Source: Pseudomonas sp. H1h (GTDB taxonomy: Bacteria > Pseudomonadota > Gammaproteobacteria > Pseudomonadales > Pseudomonadaceae). From it: a stretch of DNA of 64,000 bases. Both the position numbers and the translations under genes were made by a program. Of the stretch, positions 49,120 through 57,812 are shown in pieces; position 1 is the stretch's first letter, and each line of letters opens with the position of its first letter. The notes under the pieces were generated by a model. That model saw only the letters and a program-made list of their open reading frames with translations, did not search any database and was not told where the DNA came from. The stretch spans positions 372,001-436,000 of the forward strand of contig NZ_AYMJ01000031.1 of NCBI RefSeq assembly GCF_000633255.1, given 5' to 3'.

Positions 49120-50304
49120 ATGCGTGAAGTGGTGATCGTCGACAGCGTGCGGACCGGCCTGGCCAAGTCCTTTCGCGGCAAGTTCAACCAGACCCGTCCC
49201 GACGACATGGCGGCCCATTGCGTCAATGCGCTGCTGTCGCGCAACGACATCGATCCGGCCAGCGTCGAGGACTGCATTGTCGGCGCCGGCTCCAACGAAG
49301 GCGCGCAGGGTTACAACATCGGCCGCAACGTGGCGGTGCTCTCACGCCTGGGCACCAACGTGGCCGGCATGACCCTTAATCGCTTCTGCTCTTCGGGCCT
49401 GCAGGCGATCGCGATTGCCGCCAACCAGATCGCTTCCGGTTGCAGCGACATCATTGTTGCCGGCGGCGTCGAGTCGATCAGTCTGACCCTCAAAAGCGTC
49501 AACACCGATCACCTGATCAACCCGTTGCTCAAGCAGCAGGTGCCGGGCATCTATTACACGATGGGCCAGACTGCCGAAGTGGTTGCGCGCCGTTACGATG
49601 TCAGCCGCGAGGCCCAGGACCGTTATGCGCTGCAAAGTCAGCTGCGCACCGCCCAGGCGCAGGCCGCCGGGCTGTTCAATGATGAAATCGTGCCGATGGC
49701 GGTCAAGTACCGGGTCGAGGACAAAAACAGCGGTGAGGTGCAGATTCTCGACGGGATTGTCGATCACGACGACTGCAACCGGCCGGACACCACCTACGAA
49801 AGCCTCGCCGGCTTGAAGCCGGTGTTCGCCGAGGACGGTTCGGTGACCGCCGGCAATTCGTCGCAGCTGTCCGACGGCGCGTCGATGACCCTGGTGATGA
49901 GCCTGGAAAAAGCCCTGCAACTGGGACTCAAGCCCAAGGCGTTTTTCCGTGGTTTTACCGTGGCTGGCTGCGAGCCGGACGAGATGGGCATCGGCCCGGT
50001 GTTCTCGGTGCCGAAACTGCTCAAGGCCAAAGGCTTGCAGGTGGCGGATATTGATCTGTGGGAACTCAACGAGGCGTTTGCTTCGCAGTGCCTGTATGCC
50101 CGGGACCGGTTGGAGATCGATAACGACAAGTACAACGTCAACGGCGGCTCGATTTCCATCGGCCACCCGTTCGGCATGACCGGGTCGCGGCAGGTCGGGC
50201 ATCTGGTGCGTGAGTTGCAGCGGCGCCATCTGCGTTACGGCGTCGTGACCATGTGCGTGGGGGGCGGGATGGGGGCGACGGGGTTGTTTGAGGCGGTGCG
50301 CTGA
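49120..50304 (+). CDS. Acetyl-CoA C-acyltransferase (thiolase)
   Basis: 394 residues. The acyl-enzyme Cys is in 'LNRFCSSGLQAIAIAANQIA' about residue 91; His in 'VNGGSISIGHPFGMTGSR' about 350; the second Cys in 'YGVVTMCVGGGMGATGLFE' about 380. It carries out thiolytic cleavage or condensation of acyl-CoAs in fatty acid metabolism. No FadB-type partner is adjacent, so it is a stand-alone thiolase. Start ATG 49120 after TTGAGGT; the longer ORF is rejected. Confidence 0.92.
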   Translation: MREVVIVDSVRTGLAKSFRGKFNQTRPDDMAAHCVNALLSRNDIDPASVEDCIVGAGSNEGAQGYNIGRNVAVLSRLGTNVAGMTLNRFCSSGLQAIAIAANQIASGCSDIIVAGGVESISLTLKSVNTDHLINPLLKQQVPGIYYTMGQTAEVVARRYDVSREAQDRYALQSQLRTAQAQAAGLFNDEIVPMAVKYRVEDKNSGEVQILDGIVDHDDCNRPDTTYESLAGLKPVFAEDGSVTAGNSSQLSDGASMTLVMSLEKALQLGLKPKAFFRGFTVAGCEPDEMGIGPVFSVPKLLKAKGLQVADIDLWELNEAFASQCLYARDRLEIDNDKYNVNGGSISIGHPFGMTGSRQVGHLVRELQRRHLRYGVVTMCVGGGMGATGLFEAVR

Positions 50305-50336
50305 CCCTGCAGATTTGTATTGCCTGTCAGGACGCT

Positions 50337-50400
50337 TTCGCGAGCAGGCTCGCTCCCACAGGTGGCCGCGTTCTCCTGTGGGAGCGAGCCTGCTCGCGAA
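50337..50400. repeat. REP pair
   Basis: 26-base perfect inverted arms at 50337-50362 and 50375-50400 with a 12-base spacer. Between the thiolase and a small minus-strand gene. Confidence 0.92.
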
Positions 50401-50415
50401 GGGATCAAACCGGAT

Positions 50416-50610
50416 TTACCGGTTTGAATCCAGAACCTGCATCCGCGCGATATACGCCTTTATTTCCTGCTCGGCTGTCTCCTGGCTGTCGAACGGCCCT
50501 TCAAGGGTGTTCTCCCGTGTGCAGAAAAACAGTTCGCCATTGACCCGACACACCCGGTCGCTACGAAAGTGCGTGGCGGGGGCGCTGTCCTGGGCGCGCA
50601 TTCCTAACAT
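50416..50610 (-). CDS. Small conserved protein (DUF6316-like)
   Basis: 64 residues: 'RSDRVCRVNGELFFCTREN' then 'EGPFDSQETAEQEIKAYIAR'. The second half resembles the short beta-alpha pattern in which 'GPF-x-S-x-x-x-A' precedes a helix. I associate it loosely with DUF6316. The start at 50610 has AAGGAGC upstream on the minus strand. Function unknown. Confidence 0.7.
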   Translation of the reverse strand: MLGMRAQDSAPATHFRSDRVCRVNGELFFCTRENTLEGPFDSQETAEQEIKAYIARMQVLDSNR

Positions 50611-50819
50611 GATCGGGCTCCTTGGATGATCGGGTGAAAGGATCCAATGAGCTTATGCCTGAAGCACTTGGCACGCCCGGGCAGCCGATCAACGGCGATT
50701 CGTCAATTTAATGCTGCGACCTGCACAGTTTCATTCGCGGCCTGGCCCGAACTGTCCCTGTGTTGCGTCTGCGTGCGGGCCTAGAATGACCGCTCTTGTC
50801 AGCAGGCATTGGGGTTCGC

Positions 50820-51779
50820 ATGCACATTTCATCCGGTCGCTGGGTTTACGGTCTGTTCCTGGCGCTGCTGACGGCGTTTCTGTGGGGCATCCTGCCGATC
50901 AAGCTCAAACAGGTGTTGCAGGTGATGGACCCGATCACCGTGACCTGGTTTCGCCTGCTGGTTTCCGGCGGTTGCCTGTTCATTTATCTGGCTTCGGTCA
51001 AGCGTCTGCCGAGCCGCAAGGTGCTCGGCCCTCGAGGCGGCTGGCTGGTGCTGATGGCGGTTCTCGGGCTGGTAGGCAACTACGTGCTGTACCTGATGGG
51101 GCTTAACCTGCTGAGCCCTGGCACCGCGCAACTGGTGGTGCAGATGGGGCCGATCATGTTGCTGATCGCCAGCCTGTTTGTGTTCAAGGAGCGTTTCAGT
51201 ATCGGTCAGGGCATTGGTCTGGCGGTGTTGCTGATCGGCTTTGTGCTGTTCTTCAATCAGCGCCTGGCCGAATTGCTCACCTCTTTGTCGGACTACACCG
51301 CGGGTGTGTTACTGGTGCTGTTGGCCTCTACGGTCTGGACGTTTTACGCGCTGGGCCAGAAGCAACTGCTCACGGTGTGGAACTCGTTGCAGGTGATGAT
51401 GGTGATCTACCTGTTCTGCGCGCTGTTGCTTACGCCGTGGGTGCATCCGCTCAAAGCCCTGGAGTTGAGCCCGTTGCAGGGCTGGCTACTGCTGGCGTGC
51501 TGCATGAACACGCTGATTGCCTACGGCGCATTTGCCGAGGCGCTGGCACATTGGGAGGCGTCGCGGGTCAGTGCGACGTTGGCGATCACGCCGTTGGTGA
51601 CCTTCGGCGCAGTGGCGATTGCCGCCGGGGTGTGGCCGGATTATGTGCATGCCGAGCAGATCAATGGTCTGGGTTATGGCGGGGCAGTGCTGGTGGTGCT
51701 GGGGTCGGCGCTGGTGGCGTTGGGACCGTCGTTGATTGCCGGGCTGAAGGCGCGGCGGATGCGGATTGCAGCCGGTTAG
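50820..51779 (+). CDS. EamA/RhaT-family transporter (DMT superfamily)
   Basis: 319 residues, ten predicted transmembrane segments in two five-segment repeats, as expected for EamA pairs: first 'LLTAFLWGILPIKLKQVLQV' and 'TWFRLLVSGGCLFIYL', second 'LLVLLASTVWTFYALGQKQL' and 'VSATLAITPLVTFGAVAIAA'. Probably exports a metabolite; substrate unknown. It ends just before a REPIN. The RBS is weak (TTGGGGTTCGC). Confidence 0.88.
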   Translation: MHISSGRWVYGLFLALLTAFLWGILPIKLKQVLQVMDPITVTWFRLLVSGGCLFIYLASVKRLPSRKVLGPRGGWLVLMAVLGLVGNYVLYLMGLNLLSPGTAQLVVQMGPIMLLIASLFVFKERFSIGQGIGLAVLLIGFVLFFNQRLAELLTSLSDYTAGVLLVLLASTVWTFYALGQKQLLTVWNSLQVMMVIYLFCALLLTPWVHPLKALELSPLQGWLLLACCMNTLIAYGAFAEALAHWEASRVSATLAITPLVTFGAVAIAAGVWPDYVHAEQINGLGYGGAVLVVLGSALVALGPSLIAGLKARRMRIAAG

Positions 51780-51794
51780 ACCGCGTCGCTCCCA

Positions 51795-51877
51795 TTCGCG
51801 AGCAGGCTCGCTCCCACATTTGACCGCATTTCCAACATGAGAATGCGGTCCACTGTGGGAGCGAGCCTGCTCGCGAA
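51795..51877. repeat. REPIN
   Basis: 24-base perfect inverted arms at 51795-51818 and 51854-51877 (TTCGCGAGCAGGCTCGCTCC...). It separates the convergent EamA and fumC genes. Confidence 0.92.
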
Positions 51878-51900
51878 GACGGACTTTCAGGCGCTACAAA

Positions 51901-53295
51901 TCAGCCCTTGGCACCAGCCTCGATCATGTTCTCCGGCCGTACCCACGCATCGAACTCTTCATCCGTCAGATACCCCAGCTGCAGCGCCGCTTCACGCAAG
52001 GTCAGGCCTTCGCTGTAAGCCTTCTTGGCAATCTCTGCCGACTTGTCATAACCGATGTGCGGGTTCAGCGCCGTCACCAGCATCAGCCCGCGTTCCAGGT
52101 GTCTGGCCATGACTTCGGCGTCTGGCTCAAGACCGGCGATGCAGTGCTGCTGGAAGTTGCTGCAACCGTCGGCGAGCAGGCGGATCGATTGCAGCAGGTT
52201 GTGGATGATCACCGGTTTGTACACGTTCAGTTGCAGGTGGCCCTGACTCGCCGCGATGCCGATGGTGACATCGTTGCCCAACACCTGGCAGGCGAGCATC
52301 GACAGGGCTTCACACTGGGTCGGGTTGACCTTGCCCGGCATGATCGAGCTGCCCGGTTCATTGGCCGGCAGCTTGACTTCGGCAAAGCCTGCGCGCGGGC
52401 CAGAGCCGAGCAGGCGCAGGTCGTTGGCGATTTTCATCAGGGCCACGGCGAGAGTTTTCAAGGCGCCGGACAGGCTGGTCAGCGGTTCATGCCCGGCCAG
52501 CGCGGCAAACTTGTTCGGCGCGGTGACGAACGGCAGGCCGGACAGGGCGGCAAGCTCTGCGGCAATCGCTTCGCCGAAGCCGTGCGGCGAATTCAAACCC
52601 GTGCCGACAGCCGTCCCGCCCTGCGCCAGTTCACACACCGCCGGCAGCGCTGAGCGGATCGCCCGCTCGGCGTAATCCAGCTGCGCTATAAAACCCGATA
52701 ATTCCTGACCGAAGGTGATCGGCGTTGCATCCATCATGTGCGTGCGACCGGTCTTCACCAGTTTCATGTGGCGTGCCGCCAGTTCGGCCAGACCGCCGGA
52801 CAGCTCGGCGATGGCCGGCAGCAATTGCTCCTGCACGGCCTTGGCGGTGGCGATGCTCATGGCGGTGGGGAAGCAGTCGTTGGAGCTTTGCGAGCGGTTG
52901 ACGTGATCGTTGGGGTGCACTGGCGTCTTGCCACCGCGCGGGTTGCCGGCCAGTTCGTTGGCGCGGCCGGCGATCACTTCGTTGACGTTCATGTTGCTCT
53001 GGGTGCCGCTACCGGTCTGCCAGACCACCAGCGGGAACTGGTCATCGTGCTGGCCGTCGAGCACTTCGTCGGCGGCCTGTTCGATCAGGCGGGCGATGTC
53101 GGCGGGCAGGTCGCCGTTGCGGTCGTTGACCCGTGCGGCGGCTTTCTTGATCAGGGCCAGGGCGTGCAGTACCGGCAGTGGCATGCGTTCCTGACCGATG
53201 GCGAAGTTGATCAGCGAGCGTTGCGTCTGAGCACCCCAGTAAGCGTCGTCCGGGACTTCGATCTGGCCCAGGCTGTCGGTTTCGATACGGCTCAT
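51901..53295 (-). CDS. fumC: Class II fumarate hydratase
   Basis: 464 residues. The fumarase/aspartase signature 'GSSIMPGKVNPTQCE' with the catalytic Ser loop is at about 317-331; the catalytic-site His is in 'GRTHMMDATPITFGQELSGF' near 187. The N-terminus 'SRIETDSLGQIEVPDDAYWG' is typical FumC. Iron-independent TCA enzyme converting fumarate to malate, often induced by iron or oxidative stress in Pseudomonas. Start ATG 53295 after AGGAGTGTG; ORF start at 53304 rejected. Confidence 0.94.
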   Translation of the reverse strand: MSRIETDSLGQIEVPDDAYWGAQTQRSLINFAIGQERMPLPVLHALALIKKAAARVNDRNGDLPADIARLIEQAADEVLDGQHDDQFPLVVWQTGSGTQSNMNVNEVIAGRANELAGNPRGGKTPVHPNDHVNRSQSSNDCFPTAMSIATAKAVQEQLLPAIAELSGGLAELAARHMKLVKTGRTHMMDATPITFGQELSGFIAQLDYAERAIRSALPAVCELAQGGTAVGTGLNSPHGFGEAIAAELAALSGLPFVTAPNKFAALAGHEPLTSLSGALKTLAVALMKIANDLRLLGSGPRAGFAEVKLPANEPGSSIMPGKVNPTQCEALSMLACQVLGNDVTIGIAASQGHLQLNVYKPVIIHNLLQSIRLLADGCSNFQQHCIAGLEPDAEVMARHLERGLMLVTALNPHIGYDKSAEIAKKAYSEGLTLREAALQLGYLTDEEFDAWVRPENMIEAGAKG

Positions 53296-53489
53296 CGTGC
53301 ACACTCCTGTTGGTCTGTTTGCGCAGTTTAGGCCCGGTCAGGCCTTGGTGGTTCCCTTGAACCGATTGTTGACCGGTAAAACCCCGTCAATCAAGCACGG
53401 CAAGGGCCGGGGGGTTGAGCCACGAGGTTTTTTAGGCGCAGAATGGTCGCCCTTGGGGTTTTACCTCGCTAGCTAGAAAAGGAAACTCG

Positions 53490-54008
53490 ATGACTCGTCT
53501 TCGTGCCATCTGTACCGCGGTTGCACTGGTTTGCGCCAGCGGCCAGGTGCTTGCCGATACCGCCAGCCACAACGCCAGTGCCGAAGCTTTCCTGACCCTG
53601 GCGCACGCTGACAAACTGGGCACTCCGGTGTACATGCAAGTGCAGCAGATGTTTGCTCAGCGCTTTGAACAGACCAAAGCCCCGGAATCCAAGAAAGCCG
53701 TACTGGAAACCTACCAGGCCAAGGCCAATGCCGCCCTGGACCAGGCCATCGGCTGGAACAAGCTCAAGCCTGACATGGTCAAGCTCTACACCAGCAACTT
53801 CAGCGAATCGGAGCTCAAGGACCTGGTCGCGTTCTACCAGTCGCCACTGGGCAAGAAAGTCCTGGAAAAAATGCCGCAGCTGACCCAGCAATCGGCCCAG
53901 ATGACCCAGGCCAAACTGGAAAGCGCCGTCCCTGTCGTCAACAAGCTGCTCGACGACATGACCAACGAGCTGGCACCGAAAGGCGCTGCGCCGGCCAAGA
54001 AGAAGTAA
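53490..54008 (+). CDS. DUF2059 periplasmic protein
   Basis: 172 residues with a signal peptide 'LVCASGQVLADTA'. The body is helical: 'LDQAIGWNKLKPDMVKLYTS' and 'FSESELKDLVAFYQSPLGKK' are the DUF2059 hallmark (F-x-E-x-E-L-x-x-L-x-x-F-Y-x-S-P-x-G). The C-terminus is Lys/Ala-rich. Periplasmic; function unknown. Followed after 12 bases by a BolA-like gene. Confidence 0.88.
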   Translation: MTRLRAICTAVALVCASGQVLADTASHNASAEAFLTLAHADKLGTPVYMQVQQMFAQRFEQTKAPESKKAVLETYQAKANAALDQAIGWNKLKPDMVKLYTSNFSESELKDLVAFYQSPLGKKVLEKMPQLTQQSAQMTQAKLESAVPVVNKLLDDMTNELAPKGAAPAKKK

Positions 54009-54020
54009 GCGGAGTTCGTG

Positions 54021-54320
54021 ATGACCATGCAACAACGCATCGAATCGACGCTGAACCTGCTTCAGCCTGAGCATCTGCAGGTGCTGGACGAAAGCCACAT
54101 GCACAGTCGCGGGTTGCAGACCCACTACAAGGCGGTGGTGGTCAGCGCGCAGTTCGAAGGCCTGAACCGGGTCAAGCGCCACCAGAAAGTCTACGGCACG
54201 CTCGGCGAGCTGATGGGCGAGTTCCATGCGTTGGCGCTGCACACGTACACCCCGCAGGAATGGGCAGAGGTGGGCGCCGCCCCGGCGTCGCCGACCTGTG
54301 CTGGCGGCAGCAAGCACTAA
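54021..54320 (+). CDS. BolA-family protein
   Basis: 99 residues from ATG 54021. BolA fold visible in 'IESTLNLLQPEHLQVLDESH', 'GLQTHYKAVVVSAQFEGLNR' and 'RVKRHQKVYGTLGELM', then the C-terminal 'ALHTYTPQEWAE'. The invariant His of the FVxxxRH-type motif is in 'KRHQKVY'. BolA proteins work with monothiol glutaredoxins in iron-sulfur trafficking and can regulate transcription. GGAG at 54011 supports this start over GTG 54018. A strong terminator follows. Confidence 0.9.
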   Translation: MTMQQRIESTLNLLQPEHLQVLDESHMHSRGLQTHYKAVVVSAQFEGLNRVKRHQKVYGTLGELMGEFHALALHTYTPQEWAEVGAAPASPTCAGGSKH

Positions 54321-54345
54321 ACCCGTGTTTTTTGCTAGAATCCGC

Positions 54346-54373
54346 AACGCGCCGCTCATCCGGCGCGTTTTTT
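54346..54373 (+). terminator. Intrinsic terminator after the BolA gene
   Basis: AACGCGCCG, loop CTCATC, CGGCGCGTT and a run of T. Confidence 0.9.
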
Positions 54374-54422
54374 TTTGAGTCCGGTTCACCCTTTGCGAGG
54401 GTAGCCACCTGGAGAAATACCC

Positions 54423-55364
54423 ATGACACAACCGATTGTCGTGGCGGCACTGTATAAGTTCGTCACCCTCGAAGATTACGTCAACCTGCGCGAGCCGCTG
54501 CTGCAAGCGATGGTCGACAATGGCATCAAAGGCACTCTGCTGATCGCCGAAGAAGGCATCAACGGCACGGTGTCCGGCAGCCGCGAAGGCATCGACGGCC
54601 TGCTCGCCTGGCTGAAGAACGACCCGCGCATGATCGACATCGACCACAAAGAGTCGTACTGCGACGAACAGCCGTTCTACCGTACCAAAGTCAAACTGAA
54701 GAAAGAGATCGTCACCCTCGGCGTCGAAGGCGTGGACCCGAACAAAAAGGTTGGCACCTACGTCGAGCCGCAAGACTGGAACGCGCTGATCAGCGATCCG
54801 GAAGTGCTGCTGATCGACACCCGTAACGACTACGAAGTGTCGATCGGCACCTTCGAAGGCGCCATCGATCCGAAAACCACCAGTTTTCGCGAATTCCCCG
54901 ACTACATCAAAGAACACTTCAACCCGGCCGTGCACAAGAAGGTCGCGATGTTCTGCACCGGCGGCATTCGCTGCGAAAAGGCCTCCAGCTACATGCTCGG
55001 CGAAGGTTATGAAGAGGTTTATCACCTCAAGGGCGGCATCCTGAAGTACCTCGAAGAGGTGCCGCAGGAAGAAACCAAGTGGCAGGGCGACTGCTTTGTG
55101 TTCGACAACCGCGTGACTGTGCGTCACGACCTCAGCGAAGGCGACTACGATCAATGTCATGCCTGCCGCACACCGGTCAGCGTTGAAGATCGCGCCTCCG
55201 AGCATTACGTGGCCGGCATCAGCTGCCCGCATTGCTGGGACAAGCTGAGCGAGAAAACCCGGCGCAGCGCCATCGATCGGCAGAAACAGATCGAACTGGC
55301 CAAGGCGCGCAACATGCCGCACCCGATCGGCTACAACTATAAACAAGCATCCACCGAGGCCTGA
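54423..55364 (+). CDS. trhO: tRNA uridine(34) hydroxylase, rhodanese family
   Basis: 313 residues. N-terminal ferredoxin-like domain ('GTLLIAEEGINGTVSGSREG'), a rhodanese domain with the catalytic Cys in 'VAMFCTGGIRCEKASSYMLG' about 176-195, and a C-terminal cysteine-rich stretch ('CHACRTPVSVEDRASEHYVA', 'ISCPHCWDKL'). TrhO (YceA) makes 5-hydroxyuridine at tRNA position 34 using O2. The DsbA-like gene begins 2 bases after its stop. Confidence 0.93.
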   Translation: MTQPIVVAALYKFVTLEDYVNLREPLLQAMVDNGIKGTLLIAEEGINGTVSGSREGIDGLLAWLKNDPRMIDIDHKESYCDEQPFYRTKVKLKKEIVTLGVEGVDPNKKVGTYVEPQDWNALISDPEVLLIDTRNDYEVSIGTFEGAIDPKTTSFREFPDYIKEHFNPAVHKKVAMFCTGGIRCEKASSYMLGEGYEEVYHLKGGILKYLEEVPQEETKWQGDCFVFDNRVTVRHDLSEGDYDQCHACRTPVSVEDRASEHYVAGISCPHCWDKLSEKTRRSAIDRQKQIELAKARNMPHPIGYNYKQASTEA

Positions 55365-55366
55365 TC

Positions 55367-56002
55367 ATGTCTGCGCGCCTGCTCTATGTGATGGACCCGA
55401 TGTGTTCCTGGTGCTGGGGGTTCGCTCCGGTCGCCAAGGCATTGGTCGAACAGGCGCAGGCAGCCGGGGTGGAGTTGCATCTGGTGGTCGGCGGCTTGCG
55501 CACCGGTAGCGGTGCGGCGCTGGAACCGACCACGCGGCGCTACATCCTTGAGCACTGGCAAGCGGTCACCGAGGCCACCGGTCAGCCGTTCAAGTTTGAC
55601 GGCGCGTTGTCCGACGGTTTTGTCTACGACACCGAGCCTGCCTGCCGGGCGATCGTCACCGCGCGCAGCCTGGCGCCGGATTGCGCGTGGACACTGGTCG
55701 GTTTGATCCAGCAGGCGTTTTACGCTGAAGGTCGCGATGTCACCCAGGCCGGCGTGCTGGTGGAACTGGCTGAAAAGGCTGGCGTGCCGCGTATCGAATT
55801 CGCTGCCTTGTTCGATCATGCCGATCAGCACAAGGCGACGCAGGCCGATTTCAGTTGGGTGCAGGATCTGGGCATCGCCGGGTTCCCGACCCTGCTCGCC
55901 GAACGCAACGGCCAACTGGCGTTGCTGACCAACGGCTATCAACCGCTCAGTGAGCTGGCGCCATTGCTCGGCCGCTGGCTGGAGCGCGCAGCCTGTGCCT
56001 GA
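55367..56002 (+). CDS. DsbA-family thioredoxin-fold protein (FrnE-like)
   Basis: 211 residues, no signal peptide, so cytoplasmic. The thioredoxin-fold motif 'VMDPMCSWCWGFAPV' carries the CSWC redox pair at about residues 13-16. 'IAGFPTLLAERNGQLALLTN' holds the cis-Pro. This resembles the FrnE/2-hydroxychromene isomerase-like DsbA group. In an operon with trhO and an ABC exporter, whose GTG start overlaps its last codons. Confidence 0.87.
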   Translation: MSARLLYVMDPMCSWCWGFAPVAKALVEQAQAAGVELHLVVGGLRTGSGAALEPTTRRYILEHWQAVTEATGQPFKFDGALSDGFVYDTEPACRAIVTARSLAPDCAWTLVGLIQQAFYAEGRDVTQAGVLVELAEKAGVPRIEFAALFDHADQHKATQADFSWVQDLGIAGFPTLLAERNGQLALLTNGYQPLSELAPLLGRWLERAACA

Positions 56003-57812
56003 CCGGGCCGATGACACGCCAGCCGTAAAGCGTGTCGACCGGCTGAGCTGGGCAGAAGTCCGGCGTCTGGCACTTCATCACAAAAAATCCCTGTGGATCG
56101 CTAACGGCGTGGCCGTCCTGGCGACGCTGTGCAGCGTGCCGATTCCGTTGCTGTTGCCATTGCTGGTGGACGAAGTCCTGCTCGGCCATGGCGATGCGGC
56201 ACTGAACATCATGAACCACGTGTTGCCGTCGATGTGGCAGCAGGCGGCGGGCTATATCGGCCTGATGCTGGTGGTCACCCTGACTCTGCGTTGCAGTGCC
56301 CTGTGCTTTGGCGTGCTACAGGCGCGACTGTTTGCGCGGTTGGCCAAGGACATCGTCTACCGCATTCGCGTGCGCCTGATCGAGCGCCTCAAACGTATCT
56401 CCCTCGGTGAGTACGAAAGCCTCGGCAGCGGCACGGTGACCACGCACCTGGTCACCGATCTGGACACCCTCGACAAGTTCGTCGGCGAAACCCTCAGCCG
56501 TTTTCTGGTGGCGATGCTGACGCTGGTCGGCACCGCCAGCATCCTGATGTGGATGCACTGGAAACTGGCGCTGCTGATCCTGCTGTTCAACCCGCTGGTG
56601 ATCTACGCCACGGTGCAACTGGGCAAGCGGGTCAAACACCTGAAGAAACTGGAAAACGACAGCACCTCGCGCTTCACGCAGGCCCTGAGTGAAACCCTTG
56701 ATGCGATCCAGGAAGTGCGCGCCGGCAATCGTCAGGGTTTCTTTCTCGGGCGACTCGGATTGCGCGCGCAGGAAGTGCGCAACTACGCGGTCAACTCGCA
56801 GTGGAAGACTGACGCTTCGAACCGCGCCAGCGGCCTGCTGTTCCAGTTCGGCATCGACATCTTTCGCGCCGCTGCCATGCTCACGGTGCTGTTTTCCGAC
56901 CTGTCGATCGGGCAGATGCTCGCGGTGTTCAGTTACCTGTGGTTCATGATCGGCCCGGTCGAACAACTGCTCAATCTGCAATACGCCTACTACTCGGCGG
57001 GCGGCGCACTGTCACGGATCAACGAACTGCTGGCGCGGGCTGACGAGCCGCAGTACCCGGGCGGCATCGATCCGTTCAAGGGCCGTGAAACCGTGGGTAT
57101 CGAGGTGCAGGGGCTGAGCTTCGGTTACGGCGATGAACTGGTGGTGGATCAGATGAACCTGTCCATCGCTCCCGGTGAAAAAGTCGCGATTGTCGGTGCC
57201 AGTGGCGGTGGCAAAAGTACCCTGGTGCAGTTGCTGCTCGGGCTGTACACGCCGGTGGCCGGCACCATCCGTTTCGGCGGTTCGACTCAGCAGGAAATCG
57301 GCCTGGAGCTGATTCGCGAAAACGTCGCGGTGGTGTTGCAGCATCCGGCACTGTTCAACGACACGGTGCGCGCCAACCTGACCATGGGCCGCACCCGCAG
57401 CGACGAGGCTTGTTGGCAGGCGCTGGAAATCGCCCAGCTCGAGGCGACCATTCGGGCGCTGCCGGACGGCCTCGACAGCATTGTCGGACGCTCTGGCGTG
57501 CGCCTGTCGGGTGGTCAGCGTCAGCGCCTGGCAATCGCGCGGATGATCCTTGCCGAGCCGAAAGTGGTGATCCTCGACGAAGCCACCTCGGCCCTCGATG
57601 CTGCGACCGAGTACAACCTGCATCAGGCCATGGCGCGGTTCCTCAATGGTCGCACCACGCTGATCATTGCCCATCGCCTGTCAGCGGTGAAGCAGGCGGA
57701 TCGGGTGCTGGTGTTCGACAGCGGGCAAGTGGCCGAGGACGGCGACCACCAGCAACTGATCGCTGATGGCGGCTTGTATGCCAAGCTGTATGGCCATCTG
57801 CAACGCCTGTAA
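55995..57812 (+). CDS. ABC exporter with fused membrane and ATPase domains
   Basis: 605 residues from GTG 55995 (PDRADDTPAV...). Six transmembrane segments (about 35-330, with the ICL pattern 'YRIRVRLIERLKRISLGEYE'), then an ATP-binding cassette: Walker A 'VAIVGASGGGKSTLVQ', signature 'LSGGQRQRLAIARMILAEPK', Walker B 'VVILDEATSALDAATEYNLH', H-loop 'IIAHRL'. MsbA/lipid A-like half-transporter form, working as a homodimer. Its stop codon directly abuts the stop of the giant toxin gene on the other strand. Confidence 0.92.
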   Translation: MPDRADDTPAVKRVDRLSWAEVRRLALHHKKSLWIANGVAVLATLCSVPIPLLLPLLVDEVLLGHGDAALNIMNHVLPSMWQQAAGYIGLMLVVTLTLRCSALCFGVLQARLFARLAKDIVYRIRVRLIERLKRISLGEYESLGSGTVTTHLVTDLDTLDKFVGETLSRFLVAMLTLVGTASILMWMHWKLALLILLFNPLVIYATVQLGKRVKHLKKLENDSTSRFTQALSETLDAIQEVRAGNRQGFFLGRLGLRAQEVRNYAVNSQWKTDASNRASGLLFQFGIDIFRAAAMLTVLFSDLSIGQMLAVFSYLWFMIGPVEQLLNLQYAYYSAGGALSRINELLARADEPQYPGGIDPFKGRETVGIEVQGLSFGYGDELVVDQMNLSIAPGEKVAIVGASGGGKSTLVQLLLGLYTPVAGTIRFGGSTQQEIGLELIRENVAVVLQHPALFNDTVRANLTMGRTRSDEACWQALEIAQLEATIRALPDGLDSIVGRSGVRLSGGQRQRLAIARMILAEPKVVILDEATSALDAATEYNLHQAMARFLNGRTTLIIAHRLSAVKQADRVLVFDSGQVAEDGDHQQLIADGGLYAKLYGHLQRL

